Assembly (NCBI GenBank): GCA_030388725.1
Contig: CP128857.1
Location: 2,852,001 to 2,916,000 of the forward strand
Source: Prodigiosinella aquatilis
Lineage (GTDB): Bacteria > Pseudomonadota > Gammaproteobacteria > Enterobacterales > Enterobacteriaceae
Length of the DNA stretch: 64,000 nucleotides
Direction: 5' to 3'
Shown: one piece after another, positions 56,086-64,000 of the stretch
Layout of the letters: each line of letters opens with the position of its first letter
Numbering within the stretch: the first letter of the stretch is position 1
The notes under the pieces: model-generated
Told to the model about the DNA's origin: nothing
Database searches by the model: none
Seen by the model: the letters and a program-made list of their open reading frames with translations, nothing else
Translations under genes and position numbers: made by a program

Positions 56086-57414
56086 TTAACGCGTTCCTTC
56101 CGATATCCGCTTCGATGCCATAAACCGTGCAGAGACCAACCCGTACAGCGTCCAGCCGAGGAACGTCACAATCGCGCCCCACATCATCGCATCTGAACCG
56201 GAACTGTACAGTGCATAAAAACTGTACAAGGCACCGATAAAAGCAATCACATTGGCGATGCGCGCTTTACCCGCCTCAATACCAGACATTTTCTGAATAA
56301 CCAGCAACGCGGCCATCGACAGAATATACGGAATGATATTCGTCACCACCGCCAGATTAACCAGTACGTCAAACTGTTTGCTCAGCGACGGACTAATTGT
56401 CATCAACGACATAGCACTTTGCAGGATAACAATGACCAGCATGCCTTTAACCGGCGCATCCGCTTTGGAAACTTTTGAGAAAATCCTGGGGAAAAAACCG
56501 GCATCGGCAGAAGATTTAAACACCTGGGCAATAGTGAACTGCCAACCCAGCAGGGAGCCCACACAGGACATCACCATTAATGCCATGATGATTTTACCCA
56601 CCGTCGGATTAAACATATGGGCAAACGCCAGACCAAATGGCGCATTGGAATTGGCCAATTCCATGTTAGGCACAATCCCGGCGATAACATTGGTTGAGAT
56701 AATATAAATGACCGCTGCGCTTAATGTTCCACCCAATACTGCGATGGGGACGTTACGCTCTGGGTTTTCCACAGTTTCGGTATTGGCGCAGGCGGATTCC
56801 AACCCCAGGAATGCCCACAATGTCATAGAGATAGACGACCCGATAGCTTCAAACGTTGGCACATGATGTGGATTCCAGGACGAAACATAGGCGTCACTGC
56901 TGAACCAGAACCAACCGAACAGGGATATCCCGACTACCGGAACAATTACCCCCCACACGGTGATACTACTAAGTTGTCCGGTAATCCGCGCACCACCAAA
57001 GTTGGCGACAGTGGCCAACCATAACACCCCGATGGTCGCGATACAGATACCAAACGGCGACAACGACGTATTCAGCAATTCGATGCCATAGCCAACCGCC
57101 GAAATCGCGATGGCAATATTGGCGATCAGTAAAGAAACCCCGTAAGTATAATTCGCCATAAAGTTACCTGGCTTGCCGAAGGTGTATTCAGCATATCCAC
57201 CCATTCCTCCGGGTTTACGACTTAGCATGCCGCATTTGGCAAAAGCGAAAGCCAGTGCCATTGAACCCACTGCGGTTACCAGCCAAGATATAATGGATAT
57301 CGTCCCTACTTCGGCTAATTTTGTGGGCAGCATAATAATACCCGATCCCATCATATTTACGGTCGTCAAAATCGTGAGCGAGACTACGCCCATTTTATTA
57401 TTGGACTTACTCAT
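56086..57414 (-). CDS. potE: Putrescine/ornithine antiporter
   Basis: 442-residue, 12-helix APC-family antiporter exchanging external ornithine for internal putrescine. Very close to E. coli PotE (NMMGSGIIMLPTKLAEVGTI, then SACANTETVENPERNVPIAV). Start at ATG 57414 (MSKSNNKMGVV); the open frame upstream is not used. 78 bp after speF, same transcript. Confidence 0.96.
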   Translation of the reverse strand: MSKSNNKMGVVSLTILTTVNMMGSGIIMLPTKLAEVGTISIISWLVTAVGSMALAFAFAKCGMLSRKPGGMGGYAEYTFGKPGNFMANYTYGVSLLIANIAIAISAVGYGIELLNTSLSPFGICIATIGVLWLATVANFGGARITGQLSSITVWGVIVPVVGISLFGWFWFSSDAYVSSWNPHHVPTFEAIGSSISMTLWAFLGLESACANTETVENPERNVPIAVLGGTLSAAVIYIISTNVIAGIVPNMELANSNAPFGLAFAHMFNPTVGKIIMALMVMSCVGSLLGWQFTIAQVFKSSADAGFFPRIFSKVSKADAPVKGMLVIVILQSAMSLMTISPSLSKQFDVLVNLAVVTNIIPYILSMAALLVIQKMSGIEAGKARIANVIAFIGALYSFYALYSSGSDAMMWGAIVTFLGWTLYGLVSARFMASKRISEGTR

Positions 57415-57492
57415 GGTTAATCTCTCTTTCTGTTTTCCCTGGTGAGAATGTATTACTAACGCAGGGTATTTCAGTAAATTTACTGGCATTAA

Positions 57493-59655
57493 TTAGCAGC
57501 TAATGACATAGCCATAAGCTCTTTTTATTCCATCATCATCCTGTTGGATATAAACACCCTGTAATTCTGGTGCGAAACCCGGTAATAAATTAATGCCTTC
57601 TTCCAACGCCAGGAAATAATGCAGTGCTGAACCACCCCATATTTCTCCGGGAACCACACATAATACACCGGGAGGGTACGGTAATGCGCCTTCTGCGGCG
57701 ATTCGCCCTTCTGCCTTACACAGCGGAATTAATTCAACATTACCGCGAACAAGTTCAGTATTGGCATCTTGTGGATTCATGGCGATGGCAGGGAAATAAT
57801 CTTTGCGGAACATCTCTTTCTGTAGCTGTTTGACATTATAACTAACATAAAGATCGTGCATTTCCTGACAGAGTTTCCGTAGGGTATAATTTTTATAACG
57901 GACCTCGTTGTTTTTATATATGGTAGGTAACACCTCGCTCAGCAATGTATTTTGTTCAATATGTTTTTCAAAACGGGCAAGCAATGCGACCAGATGCTGC
58001 ATTTTGGCAATATCTTCCGCTGGAGTCAGCAGGAAAAGAATAGAATTGAGGTCACATTTTTCCGGCACAATACCATTTTCACGCAAGTAATTGGCTAATA
58101 CCGTAGCCGGAATACCGAATTCAGTATATTCACCGGTATTGGTATCAATACCCGGTGTCGTCAACAGTAATTTACAAGGATCAATAAAGTATTGTGATTC
58201 GTCATAACCACTAAATGCATGCCATTTTTCACCGGGAATAAAATTAAAGAAACGCAGATCATTGGCCATGACAGAGGTATCGTAGTCCTGCCAGGGACGG
58301 CCATCCACAGTAACCGGCACAAAAGGCTTGATCATCTTACAAGCTTCCAGCAGCATCTTGCGCGTTTCGATACCCAACTCAACGCATTCGCGCCATAAGC
58401 GACGCCCACTCTCCCCTTCATGCATTTTGGCGTTGATATCCAATGCGGCAAACAATGGGTAAAACGGGCTGGTGGACGCATGTAGCATAAAGGCATTATT
58501 GAAGCGTTTATGGTTGCAGTAACGGGCTTGTCCTTTGATATGCTTATCTTTTTTATGTATTTGCGATGTCTGTGAAAAACCGGCTTGCTGTTTATGTACC
58601 GATTGTGTCACCAGAATCCCGGGATCGTTTTCGTTCAGTTCCAGCAGTAACGGCGAGCAGTCTTTCATCATGGGAATAAACTGTTCATAGCCAACCCAGG
58701 CAGAGTCGAACAGAATGTAATCACACAGATGGCCTATTTTATCCACGACCTGGCGCGCGTTATAAATGGTGCCGTCATAAGTACCGAGTTGAATAATGGC
58801 CAGCCGGAATGGCCGTGCTTCATTGGCACGTTGCGGGGCAACCTGGCGGATTTGATCGCGCAGATATTTTTCCGTAAAACAGTGGGCATCAATACCACCG
58901 ATAAAACCGAACGGGTTACGGGCCGTTTCCAGATACACCGGCGTGGCACCAGCCTGAATCAGTGCACCATGATGGTTGGACTTGTGATTATTACGATCGA
59001 ACAGCACCAGATCGCCACGGGTTAATAGCGCATTGGTGACCACTTTGTTAGAAGCAGAGGTCCCATTTAAAATGAAGTAGGTTTTGTCGGCGTTAAAGAC
59101 CTTAGCTGCGTGAATTTGCGCGTCACAAGGGGCTCCTTCATGGATCAGTAAATCCCCCAGTTTGACATCCGCGTTACACATATCCGACCTGAATATCGTT
59201 TCGCCATAAAAATCAAAAAACTGGCGACCCGCAGGGTGTTTACGGAAGAATTGTCCCCCTTGATGCCCCGGACAGGCAAAGGTTGAATTCCCCATCTCCA
59301 CATACTGTTTTAATGTTTTAAAAAACGGCGGCAATAGTTCATTTTCATATTTTGCCGCTGCCGCTTCCAGTTGCCGACCATAAAAGTCAGTATTCGCTGT
59401 ACACAGTTCAAATACCCCGGTCAGCGACGATAACGTCGTACTGTCCAATTCTTCTTCACAGCAGACTGCAATAAATATCGGGATAGAAAATCCCGTACTT
59501 TCGACCTGTTTAATCATGCCATTATTAACGTCATCAACTGAAATCACGACCGCTGCAATATCAGTAAAATCAGTATTATTAATATCCACCACTTCCCTTT
59601 GTATTTCGAAGCAGGATTGTACCGATGTACTAGTGGCAATCTTTAATTTTTGCAT
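57493..59655 (-). CDS. speF: Inducible ornithine decarboxylase
   Basis: 720-residue PLP enzyme (group III decarboxylase) turning ornithine to putrescine and consuming a proton, induced by low pH and ornithine. Wing domain, then the PLP region with the lysine in QSVHKQQAGFSQTSQIHKK. Start at ATG 59655 (MQKLKIATS) to match E. coli SpeF; a TTG 11 codons upstream is open. Preceded by a 453-base leader after the speFL gene. Confidence 0.95.
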   Translation of the reverse strand: MQKLKIATSTSVQSCFEIQREVVDINNTDFTDIAAVVISVDDVNNGMIKQVESTGFSIPIFIAVCCEEELDSTTLSSLTGVFELCTANTDFYGRQLEAAAAKYENELLPPFFKTLKQYVEMGNSTFACPGHQGGQFFRKHPAGRQFFDFYGETIFRSDMCNADVKLGDLLIHEGAPCDAQIHAAKVFNADKTYFILNGTSASNKVVTNALLTRGDLVLFDRNNHKSNHHGALIQAGATPVYLETARNPFGFIGGIDAHCFTEKYLRDQIRQVAPQRANEARPFRLAIIQLGTYDGTIYNARQVVDKIGHLCDYILFDSAWVGYEQFIPMMKDCSPLLLELNENDPGILVTQSVHKQQAGFSQTSQIHKKDKHIKGQARYCNHKRFNNAFMLHASTSPFYPLFAALDINAKMHEGESGRRLWRECVELGIETRKMLLEACKMIKPFVPVTVDGRPWQDYDTSVMANDLRFFNFIPGEKWHAFSGYDESQYFIDPCKLLLTTPGIDTNTGEYTEFGIPATVLANYLRENGIVPEKCDLNSILFLLTPAEDIAKMQHLVALLARFEKHIEQNTLLSEVLPTIYKNNEVRYKNYTLRKLCQEMHDLYVSYNVKQLQKEMFRKDYFPAIAMNPQDANTELVRGNVELIPLCKAEGRIAAEGALPYPPGVLCVVPGEIWGGSALHYFLALEEGINLLPGFAPELQGVYIQQDDDGIKRAYGYVISC

Positions 59656-60108
59656 CTGGTTATCTTCTTTTATTTTAGGGTGAATCAATCCCGTCAGGCT
59701 GAATTAATCAGTCCAACTTATTACTTGCCTAATTCAGGGCGCAAGGAGGCCTGACAATTCTTGTACACTTTAAATAATTCGAGTTACAGGAAGGCAGAAA
59801 GCTAATAAATCCCGATGAGCTTACTCAAGTAAGTCATTCGGGTGAATAAGCTCGGCCAACGCACAGCAACTTGAAGTATGACAAGTAGAATTGTTCTTCC
59901 TATTACCGTTGACTACGCAAACATGTAATGCCGTAAGTTATGGCAATGATTCCAATAATTAAGGATGTATCCAGTGATATCCATTATTGAAGACAAAGCA
60001 TCACCTTTCGAAAAAAATAATCGACGTGAATTTTTGTTTCAATAGAGATGGATGACAGTCCGTAATAATTGAAAATCAAAATTAACGGATGCCATTAAAG
60101 AAGGGCGA
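59656..60108 (-). promoter_or_regulatory. speF leader between speFL and speF
   Basis: 453 bases without a gene. In E. coli the equivalent leader holds a Rho-dependent terminator that is masked when a ribosome stalls on speFL. Here the leader also contains the palindromic repeat copy 2 (59811-59842), which would fold into a strong hairpin in the transcript. Confidence 0.6.
59811..59842. repeat. Palindromic intergenic repeat, copy 2
   Basis: CCCGATGAGCTTACT and AGTAAGTCATTCGGG around a 2-base loop, a near copy of 29897-29928. The flank CCAACGCACAGCAACTTGAAG (about 59856-59876) is also shared with copy 1 in inverted order, so this is a dispersed element. It sits inside the speF leader. Confidence 0.7.
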
Positions 60109-60213
60109 CTATTTTTTATTGAAGTAGGCGAAAGTAAAACAACTGCGACAAGACATCTTCATTAGATGAGTAACCCGCCTGATATGCGGCATAAAACGGT
60201 TATTGTTCTCCAT
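60109..60213 (-). CDS. speFL: Ornithine-sensing arrest peptide SpeFL
   Basis: 34 codons plus TAG, the same length as E. coli SpeFL. Starts MENNNRFMPHIRRVTH and ends FTFAYFNKK. The E. coli peptide has the same MENN start, the HIRRxxH ornithine-recognition motif (residues 10-16) followed by a hydrophobic residue and MK, and Phe-rich spacing in the C-terminal part. AGGAAGG lies 9 bases before the ATG. In E. coli, ornithine captured in the ribosome tunnel stalls translation at the end of this ORF and lets RNA polymerase read into speF-potE. Too short for usual ORF cut-offs. Confidence 0.93.
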   Translation of the reverse strand: MENNNRFMPHIRRVTHLMKMSCRSCFTFAYFNKK

Positions 60214-60242
60214 TTTCTGACACCTTCCTGGGTTGATGATTT

Positions 60243-60290
60243 AGCGCTAATTCTAGCGTTAAAAAGCCATCAAACGGTGATATAGATCAA
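60243..60290 (-). promoter_or_regulatory. Likely FNR-type class II promoter of speFL-speF-potE
   Basis: On the minus strand TTGATCTATATCAC (60290-60277) matches the FNR site TTGAT-N4-ATCAA at 9 of 10 fixed bases. TAGAAT at 60255-60250 is a good -10. With a start near 60242 the site is centred close to -41.5, the class II activator position, and the speFL ATG follows about 30 bases later. A CRP or other regulator of the same family could use it instead. Confidence 0.55.
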
Positions 60291-60996
60291 TTATTCCCGC
60301 TCATTATAAATAACCATGCAGTCAGAAATGGATTTATTTGCATAAAAAAACACTTATTTTGACTTTTATTTTCTCCTTCATTTATACGTTAATTTTATTA
60401 TTTTATTTTTAAATCATTATTTCATTAACAGTCTGGAAACATTAATGGTTCTCTTGCTAAGTAATATGCCCCATTATAGTGCAATGCCGGAGGAGACATG
60501 TTCGCAAGGTGTTACCTGCCGGGAAGAATTCATGGCAGATGCGGAGAATCAAAACTGGAGTGCATAAATAATGCATAATTATGCATAATTGAAATTTAAC
60601 CGAATTGCTGAATATGTGATGCAGTTCAAATAAACAGGTTGTAAAAAATACCCACATCAGAACAGGAAAAAGCGAAAACCAACAATAATTCATTAAATAC
60701 AATTAGTTATATGGGTAACTTGTCGCATGAAGATAAGCATAATTTTATCGTTTCAGGGAGTAATACTGTGGACAAGTGTAAATTTTCGGCCTCGGTTCAA
60801 AAGCAGATCGCTATCTGGAATCAGTACACCGCACAAACAAAAAATCTGAGAACGGTATATCACCCCTCTCAGACTATAATCACTGCGCCATTTAAAGAGT
60901 TAATCACTCAGACGCGGAACCGCTTACGTCGTTATTCTTGTGTGAGGGCTATCACGCCCTGCCCTTGCTGCACAGCCAGTCAGGAAAGGCGCCCCG
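60291..60996. other. Long intergenic stretch between argR and the speF promoter
   Basis: About 700 bp with no gene I can support. It contains ArgR-box-like repeats (60560-60598) and a leftward TATAAT at 60478-60473. A 141-codon rightward frame (60711-61136) runs antisense through the argR 3' end and has no recognisable family. Confidence 0.4.
60560..60598. promoter_or_regulatory. Candidate ArgR boxes
   Basis: TGCATAA occurs at 60561, 60572 and 60582, that is every 10-11 bp. TGCATAAATAATGCA (60561-60575) and ATGCATAATTATGCAT (60571-60586) are overlapping palindromes. They resemble ARG boxes (TGAATwwwwATTCA) with C for A in the half-sites, and lie 400 bp from the argR-type gene. Which transcript they serve is unclear; a TATAAT lies about 100 bp to the left. 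Confidence 0.45.
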
Positions 60997-61485
60997 TTAA
61001 GCCTCCTCCAGCCCCAGAGAACGCAGAACCCGCTGGTGTACCTGCAAAATATTGCGAGTATCCCGTGGGGCGATCCAGACAATATTACTGGTTGCCACCA
61101 CGCCCAAAACCTCTGGCAGAGCGTGGTGGTCAATGACTCGCGCAACTGCCCGCGCATAACCGGAAACGACTGAAATCAGGATAAACTCATGGTTATGCTC
61201 AACATGTACCACCATATCGGCGATTGGTCGGGAAGCATCCGGTTCAGGTTGCCCTTGTGGACTAAGTGCATAGATTTTGTGTCCTTTCGCGTTTCTGATT
61301 TTAATGACGCCGAGCAGCGTTAATAGCCGGGAAATAGTGGATTGACTAATCCCCTGGTACCCACGCCGTTGCATTTCCTTACGTAGTTGCTCCTGAGAAC
61401 AATAGCTATTGCCAATAATTAGCTGCTGACAAAGTGCCAGTTGAGCCTGTTCCTTATCGAGTGTTGTTTGAGATTTCTTCACCAT
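60997..61485 (-). CDS. ArgR-family arginine regulator (second copy type)
   Basis: 162 residues: N-terminal winged helix with GISQSTISRLLTLLGVIKIRNA, and a C-terminal hexamerisation/arginine domain ending VLRSLGLEEA. The usual core GTIAGDDT is replaced by GVVATSNIVWIAPRDT, which suggests a specialised paralogue, not the housekeeping repressor. It stands downstream of a transporter and an ornithine carbamoyltransferase, as the local regulators of arginine deiminase loci do. Confidence 0.85.
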   Translation of the reverse strand: MVKKSQTTLDKEQAQLALCQQLIIGNSYCSQEQLRKEMQRRGYQGISQSTISRLLTLLGVIKIRNAKGHKIYALSPQGQPEPDASRPIADMVVHVEHNHEFILISVVSGYARAVARVIDHHALPEVLGVVATSNIVWIAPRDTRNILQVHQRVLRSLGLEEA

Positions 61486-61608
61486 AACGACAATCCTGTA
61501 GACAATAGAGTGCCAAATTTATAGGAAATAAAGGGTTTACTAAGGCAAATTTGCACATCAGCCGCAGAAACGATTACGCAACGAAATACAGCCGAAAAAC
61601 GGGGGAAC

Positions 61609-63012
61609 TTACAGAAGTACCCCCAGACTCAGAGCGATCATCAGCAGTACGGTCAGAATCGCGATTAACGGCGCGACCCATTGCAACCAACGCACATAGG
61701 GAATACGGGCGATTGCCAATCCGCCCATCACAACAGCGGAAGTAGGTGTAATCAGATTGACCACGCCAGAAGCGGATTGATATGCCGTGACGACCAGCTC
61801 GCGCCCAACGTTGGCGAAGTCGGCCAGCGGTGCCATGATCGGCATGGTGAGCACCGCCAAACCGGAAGAGGAAGGCACCAGAAAAGAGAGTACTACTTCA
61901 AGCAGGAACATCACGTTAATGAACAGCACCGAGGACAACCCGCTTACGCACTCTTCCGCCTGATTGAGAATCGTGTGTGTGATCATCCCATTGTCCATAA
62001 CGACCACAATGCCGCGAGCGATGCCGATAATCAGTGCCACACCCAGCAGATCCCTGGCGCCGTCGATGAAAGTGGAAGTCAGTTCCGCTTCACTCATCCG
62101 GGCAATCAAGCCGATAATAATTGCTGCGGTCAGGAAAACACCGGAAATTTCCCCCATCCACCAGCCCCGAACAGATACACCGTAAATCATCACGGCGAAA
62201 GCCAGGGCAAAAAGGGTTAGCACCACTTTGCGGGTAGTGGTAAATGGCAGTATCTCATGACTTTTATTGCCCAAAAAATGCTCACGATCGGCGTCCAATT
62301 GATCGGCTATTATCGACGTGGCAGGATCTCGCTTCACTTTACGGGCATAACGCATGACATAAGCGACACAAATCAACCAGCCAATAATCAGAATGGCAAT
62401 GCGCAAACCAATACCCGCCGTAAACGGAATTCCCGCCGCGTTGGCGGCAATCACGGTAGCGAAGGGATTGATGGTGGAACCGAGTGTACCGATGCCCGCA
62501 CCCAGCAACACCGTTGCGGCGGCCACAACCGCATCAAAACGCGCCGCCATCATGACGGGGACCATCAGACTGTAAAAAGGGAGCGACTCTTCCGCCATGC
62601 CATAAATGGTTCCCCCGGCGGCAAACAGGGCCATCAGAATGGGGATCATCCACTCTTCGTGCCCCTTTAAGCGCACCGTGACACGTTCTATCCCGGCATC
62701 AATCGCACCGGTTTTAGTCACAATGCCGAGAAAACCACCCACGATAAGAACAAATAGCGCCACATCAATGGCACCAGCTTCATTAGTACGATGATTGTAT
62801 AGACCATCGATCGGCGCCAGCAGCACATCCGTAATCCCCTGTGGGTGGGAGGCAACCGGATGCCAGGTTCCGGCCACTGGCACCTCTTTGCCCAATGTGG
62901 GGTTCATCTTCATATCATATTGACCCGCTGGAATAACCCAACTGAGCATGGCCATAAGTGTGATAAGTAAAAAAAGAATGGTGTAGGCTGAAGGGAATTT
63001 AAATGTTTTCAT
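61609..63012 (-). CDS. YfcC-family (C4-dicarboxylate carrier superfamily) transporter
   Basis: 467-residue polytopic membrane protein of the YfcC/ArcD-like family. N-terminal helix with LSWVIPAGQY, then GGFLGIVTKTGAIDAGI and the C-terminal VNLITPTSAVVMGGL. AAGGAAGTAACATC precedes the ATG. Given the neighbours it probably exchanges or imports arginine, citrulline or ornithine (inference). A 6-bp hairpin at 63030-63046 precedes its ribosome site. Confidence 0.82.
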   Translation of the reverse strand: MKTFKFPSAYTILFLLITLMAMLSWVIPAGQYDMKMNPTLGKEVPVAGTWHPVASHPQGITDVLLAPIDGLYNHRTNEAGAIDVALFVLIVGGFLGIVTKTGAIDAGIERVTVRLKGHEEWMIPILMALFAAGGTIYGMAEESLPFYSLMVPVMMAARFDAVVAAATVLLGAGIGTLGSTINPFATVIAANAAGIPFTAGIGLRIAILIIGWLICVAYVMRYARKVKRDPATSIIADQLDADREHFLGNKSHEILPFTTTRKVVLTLFALAFAVMIYGVSVRGWWMGEISGVFLTAAIIIGLIARMSEAELTSTFIDGARDLLGVALIIGIARGIVVVMDNGMITHTILNQAEECVSGLSSVLFINVMFLLEVVLSFLVPSSSGLAVLTMPIMAPLADFANVGRELVVTAYQSASGVVNLITPTSAVVMGGLAIARIPYVRWLQWVAPLIAILTVLLMIALSLGVLL

Positions 63013-63136
63013 GATGTTACTTCCTTGCGCAGTGCATTAAGCACTGACAGGTGTGGTAAATAATCATCGCGGAATAAACACCGGAGAAAACGAGGTATCC
63101 ATCATCCCCGGTGGCGACAACTACCTTGACCGGGCG

Positions 63137-64000
63137 TTAACCAGCCAGCGTGGCAACCATGACGGCTTTGATGGTATGCATGCGGTTTTCCGCCTCATCA
63201 AAAACAATGGCGTTCTCGGACTCGAAAACGTCGTCCGTCACTTCCAGCCCTTTTAGCTGGTAAGCCAGTTCAATCTCACGGCCTACCTGGGTATGCTCAT
63301 TGTGAAAAGCGGGCAGACAGTGCATGAATTTGGCCTGGGGATTACCGGTAGCCTCCATCACGGCACGGTTGATCTGGTACGGTTTCATCAAGCTGACTCG
63401 TTCGGCCCAGGCCGACTTGGGTTCCCCCATTGACACCCAGACATCGGTGTAGAGGAAATCGACCCCTGCGACGCCTTCATCGACGAATTCGGTCAAGGTA
63501 ATACGACCCCCGGTCTGGTGGGCGATGTCCCGGCACTGCTGTACCAGAGTGTCTTCCGGCCAGTAGGTTTTCGGTGCCACCAGCCGGATATCCATGCCCA
63601 TTTTGGCGGCACCGACCATCAACGAATTGCCCATGTTGTTGCGGGCATCGCCCAGATAGGCAAAGGAAAGCTGGTTTAGTTGTTTACCCGGCGCATGTTC
63701 CAGCACGGTCATCAGGTCGGCCAGAATCTGGGTTGGATGGAATTCATCGGTCAGACCATTCCATACCGGTACACCGGCAAACCGGGCCAGTTCCTCAACA
63801 ATGGCTTGACCAAACCCGCGATATTCAATGCCGTCATACATTCTGCCCAGCACGCGGGCGGTGTCTTTCATCGATTCTTTATGGCCAATCTGTGAACCGC
63901 TGGGGCCGAGATAAGTCACTCGCGCCCCCTGATCAAACGCGGCCACTTCAAATGCACAACGCGTGCGGGTGGAGGTTTTTTCAAAGATCAGCGCGATATT
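63137..64000 (-). CDS. arcB: Ornithine carbamoyltransferase (5' end outside the window)
   Basis: Interconverts ornithine plus carbamoyl phosphate and citrulline plus phosphate. 287 codons are visible and the frame is open at the right edge, so about 50 N-terminal residues are missing. The carbamoyl-phosphate motif FEKTSTRTR is the first thing seen at the edge, and the ornithine/catalytic HCLP is in KFMHCLPAFHNEHTQVG. Context with an ArgR paralogue and a YfcC transporter favours the catabolic (arcB) over the biosynthetic (argI/argF) role, but the sequence alone does not decide. Confidence 0.85.
   Translation of the reverse strand, partial: NIALIFEKTSTRTRCAFEVAAFDQGARVTYLGPSGSQIGHKESMKDTARVLGRMYDGIEYRGFGQAIVEELARFAGVPVWNGLTDEFHPTQILADLMTVLEHAPGKQLNQLSFAYLGDARNNMGNSLMVGAAKMGMDIRLVAPKTYWPEDTLVQQCRDIAHQTGGRITLTEFVDEGVAGVDFLYTDVWVSMGEPKSAWAERVSLMKPYQINRAVMEATGNPQAKFMHCLPAFHNEHTQVGREIELAYQLKGLEVTDDVFESENAIVFDEAENRMHTIKAVMVATLAG

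Noticed and set aside
60457..60702. 81-codon leftward ORF in the argR-speF gap
   Set aside because: Overlaps the ArgR-box-like repeats and a TATAAT sequence; no ribosome site or family.
60711..61136. 141-codon rightward ORF between speF and argR
   Set aside because: Half of it is antisense to argR, it has low-complexity Pro/Arg content and no family likeness.
1..64000. CRISPR arrays, rRNA genes or complete insertion sequences
   Set aside because: No regularly spaced repeats, rRNA stretches or intact transposase with terminal repeats were seen.

Overview
The window looks like chromosomal DNA of an enterobacterium, most likely a plant-associated soft-rot genus (Dickeya, Musicola, Pectobacterium or a relative). 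The evidence is gene orders shared with Escherichia coli (bioA/bioBFCD, yohJK-cdd, moeAB, serU/mtfA/asnT, betT/betIBA, speF-potE), a secreted GH3 beta-glucosidase of the BgxA type, and a LuxR solo carrying the plant-signal signature. Genus is inference; no rRNA is present.

Layout. 1-388: a non-coding stretch with a DnaA-box pair, probably the upstream region of uvrB, which would lie off the left edge. 389-5389: divergent biotin locus, bioBFCD leftward and bioA rightward around a BirA operator. 5589-11780: GH3 glucosidase, yohJK, cdd and maeA. 11828-14246: a decayed gsiD fragment, then moeAB. 14342-18412: thioesterase, nitroreductase-like protein, flavodoxin-like quinone reductase, a membrane diguanylate cyclase started at TTG, and a small ORF. 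18891-21187: tRNA-Ser(CGA), mtfA, and tRNA-Asn with a broken P4-type integrase beside it. 21284-24597: glutathione peroxidase with a 53-codon ORF in front, an orphan reading-frame fragment, and a divergent quinone oxidoreductase/LysR pair.

24810-28932 is a distinctly AT-rich beta-glucoside PTS operon (GntR, IIB, IIC, IIA, GH4 in licBCAH order). It carries the relic of a second IIB gene and a helically phased operator array, and probably came by transfer. 28933-29962 is a gene-poor scar with an IS3-type transposase remnant and a palindromic repeat. It is followed by an iron alcohol dehydrogenase, a MarR/EmrA/EmrB efflux operon, a KdgK-like kinase, and a GH127 arabinofuranosidase/sugar symporter operon with a divergent AraC regulator. 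A frameshifted His-rich membrane protein gene follows at 41470-41980.

42177-49603 is a coherent signalling module. It has a five-gene peptide ABC importer, a plant-signal type LuxR solo (Met66/Trp70 replace the usual Trp/Tyr of the ligand pocket) and a proline iminopeptidase. A 62-codon ORF lies immediately before the first permease gene. 49712-55917 is the choline-to-glycine-betaine locus betT/betIBA with a perfect 26-bp BetI-type palindrome.

56086-64000 is an arginine/ornithine module: potE and speF, a 34-codon speFL arrest-peptide leader gene, a likely FNR-type class II promoter, ArgR-box-like repeats, an ArgR-family regulator, a YfcC-type transporter and ornithine carbamoyltransferase (cut by the right edge). 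Together these could convert arginine or citrulline to ornithine and then putrescine. The two strongest items for a second look are the speFL leader, which is too short for routine gene calling, and the LuxR-solo/peptidase/peptide-importer cluster.
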